Part shown: positions 40,104-49,627 of the stretch, in pieces
Layout of the letters: every line of letters starts with the position of its first letter
How positions within the stretch are numbered: position 1 is the stretch's first letter
From: JBFWWP01 sp050246115
GTDB taxonomy: Bacteria > Planctomycetota > UBA8108 > UBA1146 > JAJFFE01
Reading direction: 5' to 3'
NCBI GenBank assembly: GCA_050246115.1
Contig: JBFWWP010000013.1
Coordinates: forward strand, 1 to 64,000
DNA length: 64,000 nt
Notes under the pieces: model-generated
Told to the model about the DNA's origin: nothing
What the model saw: only the letters and a program-made list of their open reading frames with translations
Database searches by the model: none
Program-made: the position numbers and the translations under genes

Positions 40104-41994
40104 TGTCGCGCATGGCCGCGGCCTCGGTCAGGATCTCGTTCATGCGCGCCACGAGTCGGTGCGGGTCGGTGAGGTAGCCATCGGCGAGCATCGCACCTTC
40201 GAAGATCTGCTCGCAGGCCCGTGTTACGAAGGGATCCGAAGCGAGCTTCTCGACCATGGAAGCGAGACTCTGGATCAGGGCATGCTTCGGGTTGAGCTCC
40301 AAGGTCCGCTTCGGTAGATCTTTGTCGTTGCTCATCATGCGCATCATGCGATCGAGATGGCCCGAGACTCCGTCGGTGCTGACGAGACAAGCCGGACTCT
40401 CGACCAATCGCTCGCTCACCCGCACGTCGACCACGCGTTCGCCGAGCAGTTCCTTGAACCGCTGGATGAGGAGTTCCAGGCCAGCGGGTTTCTCGACGCC
40501 CTCGTCCGCTCGACCCTCGTCCGGCCCGAGACCTCGTAGATCCTCCGGCGACGCTTGGTCAGCAGAGACGAGGGTCTTGTCGCGGTACTTCCCAGCGCTG
40601 CCGAGCACGAACTCGTCGGCAGCGTCGTAAAGGTAGATGACCTCGACTCCCTTGCGCCGAAAGAGTTCGAGGCGCGGGTCGCGCTCGAGCGCCTCCCGCG
40701 ACGGCCCTGTGAGGTAGTAGATCGACGTTTGGGTCTCCGGAGCCCGCTCCACGTACCCGGCTAGCCCGCTGAGTTCCTGGTCGTCGGCATGGGTCGAAGT
40801 GTTGAATCGCAACAGTTCGCGGACCCTCTCCGCGTACGCGAAGTCGGCGTAGCCCTCTTTGAGCACCCGACCAAAAGTCCGCCAGAACTCAGCGTACTCG
40901 GTGGGCCGTTGCTCGGCGAGCTTGGTCAACTCGTCGAGTAGCTTCTTGGTCAACGTTTCGCGAATCTTGTGCACGAGACGGTTCTCCTGCAGCGTCTCGC
41001 GCGAGATGCTCAGGGGGAGGTCCTCGGACTCGACCACTCCCTTGGCAAAGCGCAGGAACTTCGGCAGCAAGTTCTCGTTCTCGCCGTCAATGAGCACGCG
41101 CTTCACGTAGAGCTGCAGGCTGACTTTGCCCTCGCCGAAGCCCAGTGCCTCGGGGTTCGTTCGTGGCACGAACAAGAGAGCGGAGAATTGAATCGGCACA
41201 TCGACCGACAGGTGGAGACGCAGGCGCGCCGGCTGGTCCTCGTAGGTGAGGAACTGGAAGAACTCTTGGTACTTCTCCTCGGCGATGGTGTGCGGCGCGT
41301 CTCGCCACAGGGCGCTGGTTCGATTCGCTTGCTCGCCGTCGACGTGGATCGGGAACGGAATGAAGTTCGAGTAGCGTCGAATCACCGAACGGATCGTCCC
41401 GAGGTCGGCAAACCGCTCCTCGTCCTTCTTCAACTCGATCTCGATGCGAGTTCCGCGTCCCAACGGTTCGGTTGCCGGCTCGATGGTGTAGGTGCCAAGG
41501 CCATCGCTCGTCCACACCAACGTGGCTGCATCGGGCCGCATGGAACGCGTGGTCAGAACGACGCGGTCAGCGACCATGAACACCGAGTAGAAGCCAATGC
41601 CGAAGCGACCGATCAGCGAGACTTCGCGTGCCTTGCCTTGGCTCTTCAGCTGCTCCAAGAAGGCGCTGGCGCCACTGTGGGCGATGGTCCCGAGATTGAC
41701 CCGGAGTTCCTCCTCGGTCATCCCGATGCCGGTGTCGCTGATCACGAGAATCTTGCGATCGCCATCCTCCCGAACGGTGATGCGGATCTCCTCGGGAGCT
41801 TCGGGATCGACCACCTCCTGCCCGCTGGCTTTCGCGAAACGGACCTTCTCCAGAGCGTCGGACGCATTGGAGGCGAGCTCACGGACAAAGATGTCCTTCG
41901 ACGTGTAGACCGAGTGCACCAGGATATCGAGTAGCTGATTGACCTCGGCCTTGAACGTGTACTGCGTGGATTGGGGAGCTTCGGGCGGCGACAT
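40096..41994 (-). CDS. htpG: Hsp90 chaperone HtpG
   Basis: It encodes 632 residues. I chose ATG 41994 (MSPPEAPQSTQYTFKAEV) with GAAGGGG upstream; ATG 42042 is less likely. The GHKL ATPase domain shows QLLDILVHSVYTSKDIFVRELASNASDA, VISDTGIGMTEEEL, and GRFGIGFYSVFMVADRV. The middle domain has LYVKRVLIDGE and EDLPLSISRETLQ. The C-terminal dimerisation domain follows. It assists folding of many client proteins under stress. No CIRCE element was found upstream. Confidence 0.97.
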   Translation of the reverse strand: MSPPEAPQSTQYTFKAEVNQLLDILVHSVYTSKDIFVRELASNASDALEKVRFAKASGQEVVDPEAPEEIRITVREDGDRKILVISDTGIGMTEEELRVNLGTIAHSGASAFLEQLKSQGKAREVSLIGRFGIGFYSVFMVADRVVLTTRSMRPDAATLVWTSDGLGTYTIEPATEPLGRGTRIEIELKKDEERFADLGTIRSVIRRYSNFIPFPIHVDGEQANRTSALWRDAPHTIAEEKYQEFFQFLTYEDQPARLRLHLSVDVPIQFSALLFVPRTNPEALGFGEGKVSLQLYVKRVLIDGENENLLPKFLRFAKGVVESEDLPLSISRETLQENRLVHKIRETLTKKLLDELTKLAEQRPTEYAEFWRTFGRVLKEGYADFAYAERVRELLRFNTSTHADDQELSGLAGYVERAPETQTSIYYLTGPSREALERDPRLELFRRKGVEVIYLYDAADEFVLGSAGKYRDKTLVSADQASPEDLRGLGPDEGRADEGVEKPAGLELLIQRFKELLGERVVDVRVSERLVESPACLVSTDGVSGHLDRMMRMMSNDKDLPKRTLELNPKHALIQSLASMVEKLASDPFVTRACEQIFEGAMLADGYLTDPHRLVARMNEILTEAAAMRDKG

Positions 41995-42450
41995 GGAACC
42001 CCTTCGAACTGAGTCACGGAACGGTCCCGACTTCGGGGCCAACGACGGAGTCTGTCGCGAGCGGGCGACCGACTCGGACCTCGCGCCTGGCGAGGACCTC
42101 CCTTGTACAAACCACGATCCGAGAGTTCAACGCGAGCTGCTGGCGACGGAGGGATCGTGCCAAACCCGCGCGGCTCCCGCGACGCGCGCGTCGGGCTTCG
42201 GCGGCGCGTTGCGTCGGGTTCGACCGGAGGCGGTCCGGCGGAGCGAAGCCGGTCGCCCGGAGGCGCTCGCAGTCCATCGGCCGACGCCGCGGACCTCCGT
42301 GGTTCATGGAGCAACCGGGGCTCCAGCGCGACAACGACGGGCCGAAGGCGGGATTCGAGGCGCAGCGACAGCCTTTGGGCCTACCGCGTGCTTGGGGTGC
42401 TCGCCCCCCGGCGACCCACTTTCCCAGGAACGAAAAGGAACCACCCCTTC
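41995..42450. other. 456-bp divergent intergenic region
   Basis: No gene, repeat or RNA was recognised. It should contain the promoters of htpG and of the dockerin-like protein. Confidence 0.4.
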
Positions 42451-44319
42451 ATGCACGAATCGACGCTCGGCGCGCGAGCCTTCATGACCTCTTCCCTGTT
42501 TCTCAGCCTCCTGCTCGCCGCGCTCGGCTGGCCCGCTACGACGCGCGGTCAGGATCAGTACTTCGTGGTCGACAGCACGACCGACGAAATCTATCGCCTC
42601 CTCGACGCGGACCAGAACGGCACGATCGATCCGCTCACCGAGGTTCAGCTCTTCTACGGCGACATCTCCCCCGGACCGGATCTGTCCGTTCCCAATCACC
42701 TCCTCAGCGTCGGCACACGGCTCTTGGTCGCGGACACCGGCACGATCGACGCAGTGCTTTCCCTCGCGGACCTCAACGGAGACGGGGACGCCAACGACGA
42801 CGGCGAGGTCATCTCGTTCTATGACGACTCGTCTCCGGGCATCGACCTATCGTCCCCCAACGGCCTGTCGTTGGCCCCGGACGGCAGTGTGTTCGTCGCC
42901 GACGACGGGGCCACGGTGCTCGCGGTGCTGCGGCTGAGCGATAGCAACAACGATGGCGATGCCAATGACGACGGCGAAGTCACGGTCTTCTACGACGCCA
43001 CCGGCGCGGGCCCGCAAGTCGCAGACCCCGAGTCCGTCGCGGTGAGTGCCGCGGGCATTGTGTACGTCGGCGACACTGCGACCGGACGCATCGTCCGCAT
43101 GGTCGACCTGAACGGTGACTTCGACGCGCTCGATGCAGGCGAAGCTACGATCTTCTTCGAAGGGAACACGCCGATGGCCCTGGAGGATCTCGACTCGCTC
43201 CAGGTCGACGGCGCCGAAGGGGTCTACGCCATCGACGAGAACACCGGGATCGTTCTCTATCTGCGCGACCTCGACGGTGACGGCAACGCGCTCGACCCGC
43301 TCGAGGCGACGGTGTTCTTCGCGGGCAGCGGAAGCGGTGCGACGGACCTGAACGACGGCATCGTCGTCGGGCCCGGCGAGTTGATCCTGCTCGACGGCGG
43401 ACTCGACAGCGTTCTGCGTGTGGCTGACCTCGACGCGAGTGGCGCCATCACGCCGTCCGAGATCGTCACGATCTATGACGACATGGGAGGACCGCTATCG
43501 ACCCCGTCCGGAGTGGCCTTCGTTCCGGCGACGATGCCGCCGCGACCGTTGTTGATCAGCGTCAACCCGAGCAGCGGACCGCTGGTCGGTGGGACCACCG
43601 TCACGCTCGCGGGGAACGCGCTCAGCGCTACGAGCAGTGTGCGCTTCGGTGGAGTCGATGCCGCGAGCTTCAATGGGATCGACGACACCCTGATCACGGC
43701 GGTGACCCCGCCCGGGTTGCAACCCGGCGCGGTCGACATCACGGTGACCACACCGGGAGGCAGCAGCGGGCTACTGGGGGCGTTCGAGTACTTGGCGCCC
43801 ACGGGGCTCATGCTCACGGGCATCGACCCCGCAGTGAGCGCGACGTCAGGGGGAGCGCTGGCCACGGCGTTCGGGTTCGGCTGGGATCCAACGGCGCCAC
43901 TCGCGGTGCTCTTCGACACCGAGACCGCCACCGTGATGTCCGCGACCGCGGATCGGATCGTCGTGTTCGTGCCCGCTCATTCCCCGGGACTGGTCGACGT
44001 CAGCGTGGTCCAAGGAGGCCAGCAATCGACGCTGCCGGCAGCGTTTCGATACCAAGTGAGCTTCGTGCGAGGCGATAGCGACGGCAACGGCCTAGCGGGG
44101 CTTGGGGACGCCGTCACCTTGCTCAACTATCTGTTCGTAACTGGGACTCCAGAGCCCTCGTGTCTCGACGCCCTCGACGTCAACGACGACGGGCTCCTAG
44201 GTGTCGACGACGCGCTGCACCTCTTGCAGTATCTGTTCACGAACGGACCGGCGCCGTCAACGCCGTACCCGGACTCTGGACTCGACCCAACGCCATCCAC
44301 GCCGGGCTGCGCCGGTTGA
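42451..44319 (+). CDS. secreted protein with propeller-like repeats, IPT/TIG domains and dockerin-like C-terminus
   Basis: It encodes 622 residues from ATG 42451; ATG 42484 is also possible. A signal peptide ends near TTRGQ. Repeats in the first half alternate Asp-rich calcium-type loops, such as LNGDGDANDDGEVISFY and DSNNDGDANDDGEVTVFY, with VFVADDG-like strands. Two IPT/TIG-like domains follow (PSSGPLVGGTTVTLAGNAL; DPAVSATSGGALATAFG). The last 80 residues are a double EF-hand-like dockerin pattern (GDSDGNGLAGLGDAVTLLNYLF; LDVNDDGLLGVDDALHLLQYLF), a style common in planctomycete exported proteins. A surface or secreted adhesive or scaffolding role is possible. Confidence 0.8.
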   Translation: MHESTLGARAFMTSSLFLSLLLAALGWPATTRGQDQYFVVDSTTDEIYRLLDADQNGTIDPLTEVQLFYGDISPGPDLSVPNHLLSVGTRLLVADTGTIDAVLSLADLNGDGDANDDGEVISFYDDSSPGIDLSSPNGLSLAPDGSVFVADDGATVLAVLRLSDSNNDGDANDDGEVTVFYDATGAGPQVADPESVAVSAAGIVYVGDTATGRIVRMVDLNGDFDALDAGEATIFFEGNTPMALEDLDSLQVDGAEGVYAIDENTGIVLYLRDLDGDGNALDPLEATVFFAGSGSGATDLNDGIVVGPGELILLDGGLDSVLRVADLDASGAITPSEIVTIYDDMGGPLSTPSGVAFVPATMPPRPLLISVNPSSGPLVGGTTVTLAGNALSATSSVRFGGVDAASFNGIDDTLITAVTPPGLQPGAVDITVTTPGGSSGLLGAFEYLAPTGLMLTGIDPAVSATSGGALATAFGFGWDPTAPLAVLFDTETATVMSATADRIVVFVPAHSPGLVDVSVVQGGQQSTLPAAFRYQVSFVRGDSDGNGLAGLGDAVTLLNYLFVTGTPEPSCLDALDVNDDGLLGVDDALHLLQYLFTNGPAPSTPYPDSGLDPTPSTPGCAG

Positions 44320-44337
44320 TCGACGGCCCTCGTGAAC

Positions 44338-44382
44338 CATCCTCTGCCTGGAGCTCGCGGTTCTGGGAGGCCAGGCAGAGGA
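44338..44382. terminator. bidirectional hairpin between convergent genes
   Basis: TCCTCTGCCTGG and CCAGGCAGAGGA form a perfect 12-bp stem with a loop of about 19 bases. It lies between the dockerin-like gene (+) and rpoN (-). No T tract. Confidence 0.65.
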
Positions 44383-44450
44383 CATCTCGTGGCGTCGTCC
44401 GCCGGGCGACCAGCGTCAGCACCGCGCACGCGTTGAGATCGGAGGTGGTG

Positions 44451-45851
44451 TCAGTATCGCTTCCGGAGGCGCGCGGGGGCGATACCAGCGCGCTCGCGGT
44501 ACTTCGTCACCGTCCGCCGGGCAATGTCGAGGCCGCGCTCCTGCAACTTCTTTGTCAGTTGCGAGTCGCTCAGCGGACGTCGGGGGTTCTCGCCGGCGAC
44601 GATCTGCCCGATCACCTTGCAGACGTTGTCACGGCTCTCGATTCCGCCGTCCGCGCGCTCGACGCCGCCCGTGAACAGCCGACGCAGTTCGTAGGTGCCG
44701 TAGGGAGACTCGAGGTACTTGCCGTTCGTAGCCCGACTCACCGTCGACACGTGAACTTTCACCCGATCGGCGATCGACTGCATGGTGAGCGCAGCGAGAT
44801 GCCCAGGGCCGCGGCGAAAGAAATCGGCTTGGTGATCCACGATGGCCTGCGCGATGTCCAGCAAGGTCCGGCGACGCTGCTCGATCGCATGGATCAACCA
44901 ACGCGCCGATTCGACTTTCCTCCGGATGTACTCGAGAACCTTCTTGTTGTCGCCGCCGGAGGCGAGCAACGAACTGCAGGCGGGAGAGATACGGAGGGAA
45001 GGCAGCGCACTCTCCTCCATGCGCACGACGAAACGCCCTTCGATCTCGTCCAGGAACAGCTCCGGGACGATGGCCCCGACTTCCGGGACGCTGAAGACGC
45101 TCCCCGGGTGGGGATGGAGCACAGAGATCATCTCGGCGGCGTCGCGGACGGCATCCAGGGGGACGCCGAGCCGCTCGGCGATACGCGGTAGGCGATTCTC
45201 CAGTAGTTCCGGCAGGCACTCATCGACAAGCCGGTACTCGACGGTTTGCGCATGCTCGCGGCCGAGCTGCAACAGCAAGCACTCGCGCAGATCTCGGGCA
45301 CCAACGCCCTTGGGCTCGAGCGACTGAATGACCTCGAGCGCCCGCTCGAGTAGTTCCCGGGGACAACCCGTCATGAGCGAGATCTCGGCAAAGTCTCCGA
45401 CTAGGTAGCCCCGCTGATCGATGCACCCCGCGAGGTGGCGTGCTGCCTGAGACAGCGCGGGATCGAGGTCGAGGTAGCTGACCTGCCGCTCCAACACTTC
45501 GACGATGGTCTCGGGTCGATCCGCGTGATTCAGTAGCGCGTCTTGCTTCGCGCCGTCCTCGATCGGAGCGCTCTGCGTTCGTGGACGGTCGTCTCCGCCG
45601 TAGCGACTCTCATAGGTGTCCAAGATCTCGTACAGAGCCTGGATCTCTGGATCGGCCGGCGCCGCTTCCGAGACCGGCTCCGGTGGTGTGGGGACGTCCT
45701 CTTCGAGCTCGAGCGCCGGGTTCTCCATGAACTCCTTCTCGATGCGCAGCTCTAGATCGGTCGTATTGAGCAGCAAGATGTCCATCGACAGGATCATCTG
45801 GGGCGCCAGCACCTGTTGCTGCTCCAGCCTGGCCTCGAGATTGAGCTTCAT
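44451..45851 (-). CDS. rpoN: RNA polymerase sigma-54 factor
   Basis: It encodes 466 residues from ATG 45851, with a strong GGAGAGGGGAG upstream. Region I is seen as LNLEARLEQQQVLAPQMILSM. The core-binding domain follows. The C-terminal DNA-binding helix-turn-helix has SIADRVKVHVSTVSRATNGKYL, and the RpoN box is ARRTVTKYRE. Sigma-54 recognises -24/-12 promoters and needs an enhancer-binding ATPase. No such ATPase is in the window. Confidence 0.96.
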   Translation of the reverse strand: MKLNLEARLEQQQVLAPQMILSMDILLLNTTDLELRIEKEFMENPALELEEDVPTPPEPVSEAAPADPEIQALYEILDTYESRYGGDDRPRTQSAPIEDGAKQDALLNHADRPETIVEVLERQVSYLDLDPALSQAARHLAGCIDQRGYLVGDFAEISLMTGCPRELLERALEVIQSLEPKGVGARDLRECLLLQLGREHAQTVEYRLVDECLPELLENRLPRIAERLGVPLDAVRDAAEMISVLHPHPGSVFSVPEVGAIVPELFLDEIEGRFVVRMEESALPSLRISPACSSLLASGGDNKKVLEYIRRKVESARWLIHAIEQRRRTLLDIAQAIVDHQADFFRRGPGHLAALTMQSIADRVKVHVSTVSRATNGKYLESPYGTYELRRLFTGGVERADGGIESRDNVCKVIGQIVAGENPRRPLSDSQLTKKLQERGLDIARRTVTKYRERAGIAPARLRKRY

Positions 45852-46214
45852 CGCTCCCCTCTCCATCGACGCCCGTCGCCGGGCGCCTAGAACCTGGGCG
45901 CGACCCTGCACGAGCAGAGTGCGACCGTCGTGGGCTTGTGAAGCGAGAGGCGTGGTGTGGGTGGGCTATCCTCCGGCCCCGGAGGTCGCCCCTCTCGATT
46001 GCGTACTAGCGTTCTGCTGAAAGAGCGCCCCCGACGTTCGGCGCCGCGGGTTCGCCGTCAGCTCCCCCGAAGGCTCCGACGCAGCTCGGTGCTGCGTGTC
46101 CTTGCGGTGGGCGTGCTGTCCGACGCGCTCGTGGCTCCGCCGACGGAGCGGCTCGTTCAACGTGTTGATCGCGGGGGTGGTTCCCAGGTTGCGGAAACTC
46201 GGGAACCTCCCCGG
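45852..46214. other. 363-bp intergenic region upstream of rpoN
   Basis: It contains the rpoN promoter region. No gene, repeat or hairpin of note was recognised. Confidence 0.4.
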
Positions 46215-46436
46215 TTACAACTGACGAACCGCCAGCGTCTTGCCGGTCCGTGGGTCGTGGAGTACGTGGTCAGCCTCGAACTCCTGGTAGAAGCTATCGT
46301 CCTCGGGTGAGAACACGATGCGTCCCCCGCTGGTCAGTGCCGCGAGGATTGCCTTCACCTGCTTCGGATAGCGATCCTCGAGTTTGCCTGCGAGTGCCAA
46401 CCGGCGCATCTCGTAGGTAACGTCGTACCAGAACAT
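46215..46436 (-). CDS. small hypothetical protein
   Basis: It encodes 73 residues from ATG 46436, with AGGAAAG at about nine bases. The chain is charged and mostly helical, then strand-like (MFWYDVTYEMRRLALAGKLEDR, GGRIVFSPEDDSFYQEFEADHV, DPRTGKTLAVRQL). It has no membrane segment. No family is recognised. The codon pattern and the good ribosome site favour a real gene. Confidence 0.55.
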   Translation of the reverse strand: MFWYDVTYEMRRLALAGKLEDRYPKQVKAILAALTSGGRIVFSPEDDSFYQEFEADHVLHDPRTGKTLAVRQL

Positions 46437-46995
46437 GGAGCTGACTTTCCTCGCCACGACTCGACTTCCGGTCAAAGCTGTCAGTTCGCGCACGCGGTGC
46501 GGACGGAGATTGGGCGGGGTGTGCGGCAACGTCCCTCTCGGTCCCCTCTGCATGGAGTGCCATGACCTGGCGCTCGTCTGAGAATACCTGGCGGCGAGCA
46601 CGACCGTCAAACGCCACCTGATGGAGAGCGTCGCTCGTTGTCGCAAAGCCAAGCCAGGCAAAGGCCTTCTTGGGGTGAGCGGTGGGTTCCAGATCAACTG
46701 CACTCACCGAAACCGGACCCGGCTGGGCCGCGATCGCTTCGCCCGAAAGCGCTCGCCTTCGGCGCGTAACGCCAAGCGCAAAGCAGAGTTGCTTGGGAGT
46801 ACGCTGGATCTGGGCCTTGGGGGCTCTGCGAAAGCCACGTCCGAGAAGGGGGCGAGATCAGGTTCCGGGGAGCGGCGATCCGACTCGTCGATGCCGGCGA
46901 CCTCGGTCGTCCGGCAGCACACGTCCCACGAAAGGGAGGTAGACTTGTCGGGGCCGGCGGCGAGTCGCCCCCGAGTCCCCCGGTACCGAAGGCGA
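46437..46995. other. 559-bp intergenic region
   Basis: No gene is supported. It contains an inverted short copy of a dispersed repeat at 46749-46779 and should include the promoters of the 73-residue protein and the STAS gene. Confidence 0.5.
46749..46779 (-). repeat. dispersed short repeat, copy 2 (inverted)
   Basis: On the minus strand it reads GCGCTTGGCGTTACGCGCCG then AAGGCGAGCGC. It matches the cores at 1030-1067 and 53864-53895 but not their upstream extension. Confidence 0.5.
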
Positions 46996-47400
46996 ATGAG
47001 GTCCATGGCCGACCACCTGCGCGTACGTTCCATTGCTTGGGGAAAGGTGATCGCCTTCGTGCGTCTCGCCGGCGAACTCACGCATCTCACCATCCCCCAG
47101 TTCGATCGCGAGCTCCGCGGCTGGCTCGAGCAGGGCGTCCACTCCTTCGTGTTCGACCTCGGTCACTTGACGACTTTGTCCAACACGGGCGGCGGCGCAT
47201 TGATCAGCGGGATGCGGGTGGCGCAAGACCGCGGCGGACGGGTGACCCTGGTGAACCCCAGCCCGGCCGCTCGCGAGACCCTGGAGCGCCTCGCGCTGCT
47301 GCCCTTCCTCCACATCGTGACCAGTGAGGCTGAGGCACGGGAGTTCCACCGCGTCGATGCTGCAGTCGGAAAACTCCGCATGAGCGACTCGCTCCCCTAG
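46996..47400 (+). CDS. STAS-domain protein, anti-sigma factor antagonist type
   Basis: It encodes 134 residues from ATG 46996, with GAAGG at four bases; ATG 47005 is possible. The STAS fold shows VIAFVRLAGELTHLTIPQFD, the helix-capping loop FDLGHLTTLSNTGGGALI, and GGRVTLVNPSPAARETLERL. In SpoIIAA/RsbV proteins the Ser/Thr in that loop is phosphorylated and controls binding to an anti-sigma kinase. Here Ser-Asn-Thr occupies the spot. It lies near a SpoIIE-type phosphatase (47718-49409), its possible partner. No anti-sigma kinase is in the window. Confidence 0.8.
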   Translation: MRSMADHLRVRSIAWGKVIAFVRLAGELTHLTIPQFDRELRGWLEQGVHSFVFDLGHLTTLSNTGGGALISGMRVAQDRGGRVTLVNPSPAARETLERLALLPFLHIVTSEAEAREFHRVDAAVGKLRMSDSLP

Positions 47401-47578
47401 GAGTCGCGCAAGAATCACTTCACCCTCTTGCTCGTCGCTTCGGGCCATCTTCGACCGATCCGAAAACCTCGAAATCCTCACCGGAACTGAGGCTACGCCT
47501 CCGGTTCCGAGCTTTCCGGATCGGCCGAGTCTGACCCAAATCGACGGCAAGATGTCGAAGTTATTCTTGGGCGACTCC
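47400..47578. repeat. 179-bp imperfect palindromic element
   Basis: It starts at the last base of the STAS stop. Terminal inverted repeats are GGAGTCGC(G/C)CAAGAAT(C/A)ACTTC and its complement at 47557-47578. The arms continue with matching blocks (CTCTTGC.CGTCG, CCGATCCG) into a central hairpin, GGAAC.GAGGC-tac-GCCTC.GGTTCC. A near-identical left half lies inverted at 29242-29329. It looks like a non-autonomous mobile or REP-like element; no transposase is present. Confidence 0.8.
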
Positions 47579-47594
47579 TTAGGAGTCGCCCAAC
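47568..47594. terminator. perfect 12-bp hairpin at the right end of the palindrome
   Basis: TTGGGCGACTCC, loop TTA, GGAGTCGCCCAA. It could terminate transcription from the STAS gene, although there is no T tract. Confidence 0.6.
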
Positions 47595-47717
47595 CGCTGA
47601 CGACGGCGATCGCTCCAGCGGCCCGGCGTTCGCAGACCAGCGTGGGGACACGTGGGGTGTTGCACCCGGTCACTCTCGGGGGCGACGACCTAGCCCCGAA
47701 GAGCGGGCCCTTCAGGG

Positions 47718-49409
47718 TCAACGCCCGCCGCCACCGCCGCCGCGGGCCGAACGTCTGAGCACGAGCATGGTGATGTCGTCCGAGGGTTCGGCTCCTCGCG
47801 TATGGGCGAGCACATCCTCGATCACGAGGTCGACGATCCGCGCGGCGCTCTCGGAGTGCAGCTCTGCGAGGACCGCGGCAAAGCGTTCCGCTGTGTACTC
47901 GTTGCCGTCCGGATCCATCGCCTCGATGATGCCGTCGGTGTAGAACACGAGGAAGTCGCCCGGGTTCAAGAGGTACTCACGAACTTCGAGCGCGGGATCG
48001 AAGTGCATTCCGGAGTCGATCCCGAGGGCCATCCCTCCCGGCTGCACCAACTCGAGCTCCCGCCGCGAAGCGCGGTAGATGTAGGCGGGATTGTGTCCGG
48101 CTCGGGCAACCGCGACGGTACCACGCTGCGTATCGAAATCGCCGTAGATGCAAGTCACGAACATCCCCCGAGTCATGTCCGCGTACAGGCTCACGTTGGC
48201 TCGTCCGAGGATGCGAGCGGGATCTGCCGACTCCCGAGCAGCCATGCGAACCAGACTGCGCGTCATGGTCATGACCAGGGAGCCAGGAATCCCCTTGCCC
48301 GACACATCGGCTACGACGAGCCCGTAGCGGTTCTTCCCTACCTCGATGAAGTCGTAGTAGTCGCCGCCGACCTCGCGGGCGGACGCATAGTACGGCGCGA
48401 TCTCGAAGTCCGGAACCTGCGGCACATCGTCCGGCAACAGCGCATTCTGGATCTTGGTGGCGATGGCCAGCTCTCGTTCCAGGGCCTTGCGGCTGGCTTC
48501 ACGCTCTTGCGCGTCGGCAAGGTGGGAGGTCATGCGGTTGAAGGCGTGCGCGAGCGCCTCGAGTTCGTCTCCCGTGCGCACCGAGGACTGGTGCGACAGG
48601 TCTCCCCGGGCGACGATCGCCATGTCGTCCTTCAACTCTCGGACGGGCCGCGTGAGGATCGATCCCACGAAAGCACCGATGCCAATGCTGACGAGGAGCG
48701 CGATCAGGGTGAGCATCGTGGCGGAACTCTTGAGGCTCTCCCGCAACCGTTCGATCTCGGCGGCAGAGATGAAGACCCGGACGAGGCCGACGTCGCGGCC
48801 TTCGTGCTCGAGGGCCTTCTCGTACGATCGGAAGGCGCTGCCCTCGAGAACGCCGGATCGCACGAGTACACCGGCGCGGTCGGCTTCCGCGCTCGGCAGG
48901 CGCGGCCCCGCCGCGAGGCCTAGGCGATTGCTGCCGCTCGCGGCCACCACGAACTTCGTGGCGTCCTCGGGGAAGATCACAATGTCCAACACCCCCTCGG
49001 CGCCCGGCTGCTGGAGGAAACTCCGCAACTCGTACTCGATCTCGATCTGTGCCGCGTTCTTCTCGGGGTCTGCGCGGTCGGCGTCGGCCCAGAAGGGATC
49101 GAGTGAGGCCGCAAGGAGCAGGGTCGTCTTGATCCCCTTGTCGTTGACCTCGCGGTCCGCGGTCGCAACCGCGAGGTAGTAGACGGAACTGCCGAGGAAG
49201 ACCATCGCGGCAATCAAGATGGCGGCGGAGACAACCCCATACTTGATGCCAATCGGAATGCGGACGCGGCTCGACTCGTGGTGGTGGTGGTGGTGGTGAT
49301 GCGGGTGGGCGTGCGTGGGCCGGGGGGTTCGATGGACTCGCCCCGCGGCGGCCTCGCGTGGAGCCCCGGGCGCAGCTCCATGCCTGCGCCGTGGTGACGT
49401 GTCGCTCAA
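47718..49409 (-). CDS. membrane PP2C-type phosphatase (SpoIIE/RsbU) with HAMP and poly-His
   Basis: It encodes 563 residues. TTG 49409 follows a perfect AGGAGG. Residues 30-46 hold a His-rich run (HAHP then eight His) before the first transmembrane helix (about 53-77). The extracytoplasmic region ends at a second helix (about 235-260), then a HAMP linker (TRPVRELKDDMAIVARGDLS). A coiled-coil linker leads to a SpoIIE phosphatase domain: EIAPYYASAREVGGDYYDFIE, VVADVSGKGIPGSLVMTMT, YTDGIIEAMDPDGNEY, SDDITMLVLRR. It probably dephosphorylates a STAS antagonist in a partner-switching pathway. Confidence 0.9.
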   Translation of the reverse strand: MSDTSPRRRHGAAPGAPREAAAGRVHRTPRPTHAHPHHHHHHHHESSRVRIPIGIKYGVVSAAILIAAMVFLGSSVYYLAVATADREVNDKGIKTTLLLAASLDPFWADADRADPEKNAAQIEIEYELRSFLQQPGAEGVLDIVIFPEDATKFVVAASGSNRLGLAAGPRLPSAEADRAGVLVRSGVLEGSAFRSYEKALEHEGRDVGLVRVFISAAEIERLRESLKSSATMLTLIALLVSIGIGAFVGSILTRPVRELKDDMAIVARGDLSHQSSVRTGDELEALAHAFNRMTSHLADAQEREASRKALERELAIATKIQNALLPDDVPQVPDFEIAPYYASAREVGGDYYDFIEVGKNRYGLVVADVSGKGIPGSLVMTMTRSLVRMAARESADPARILGRANVSLYADMTRGMFVTCIYGDFDTQRGTVAVARAGHNPAYIYRASRRELELVQPGGMALGIDSGMHFDPALEVREYLLNPGDFLVFYTDGIIEAMDPDGNEYTAERFAAVLAELHSESAARIVDLVIEDVLAHTRGAEPSDDITMLVLRRSARGGGGGGR

Positions 49410-49627
49410 ACCGACCTCCTGAGGCGCGCTGCAGGCAACGAGCAGCGCCGTACCAAGAACTTCCGGGCCAGCGGCCCCAACGGTACCGTAATGCGCAGGA
49501 TTTGCCAGGTTTGACGCCGGTGGGCCGGTGCCCAGAAATCGCCGGAGTCATCACCGAGTCGGCGTCGCAACCCCGTCCCGGCGCCACCGGAACCGAAAGG
49601 GCCGCGTTCGCGCGGCTTGGTCGGCGC

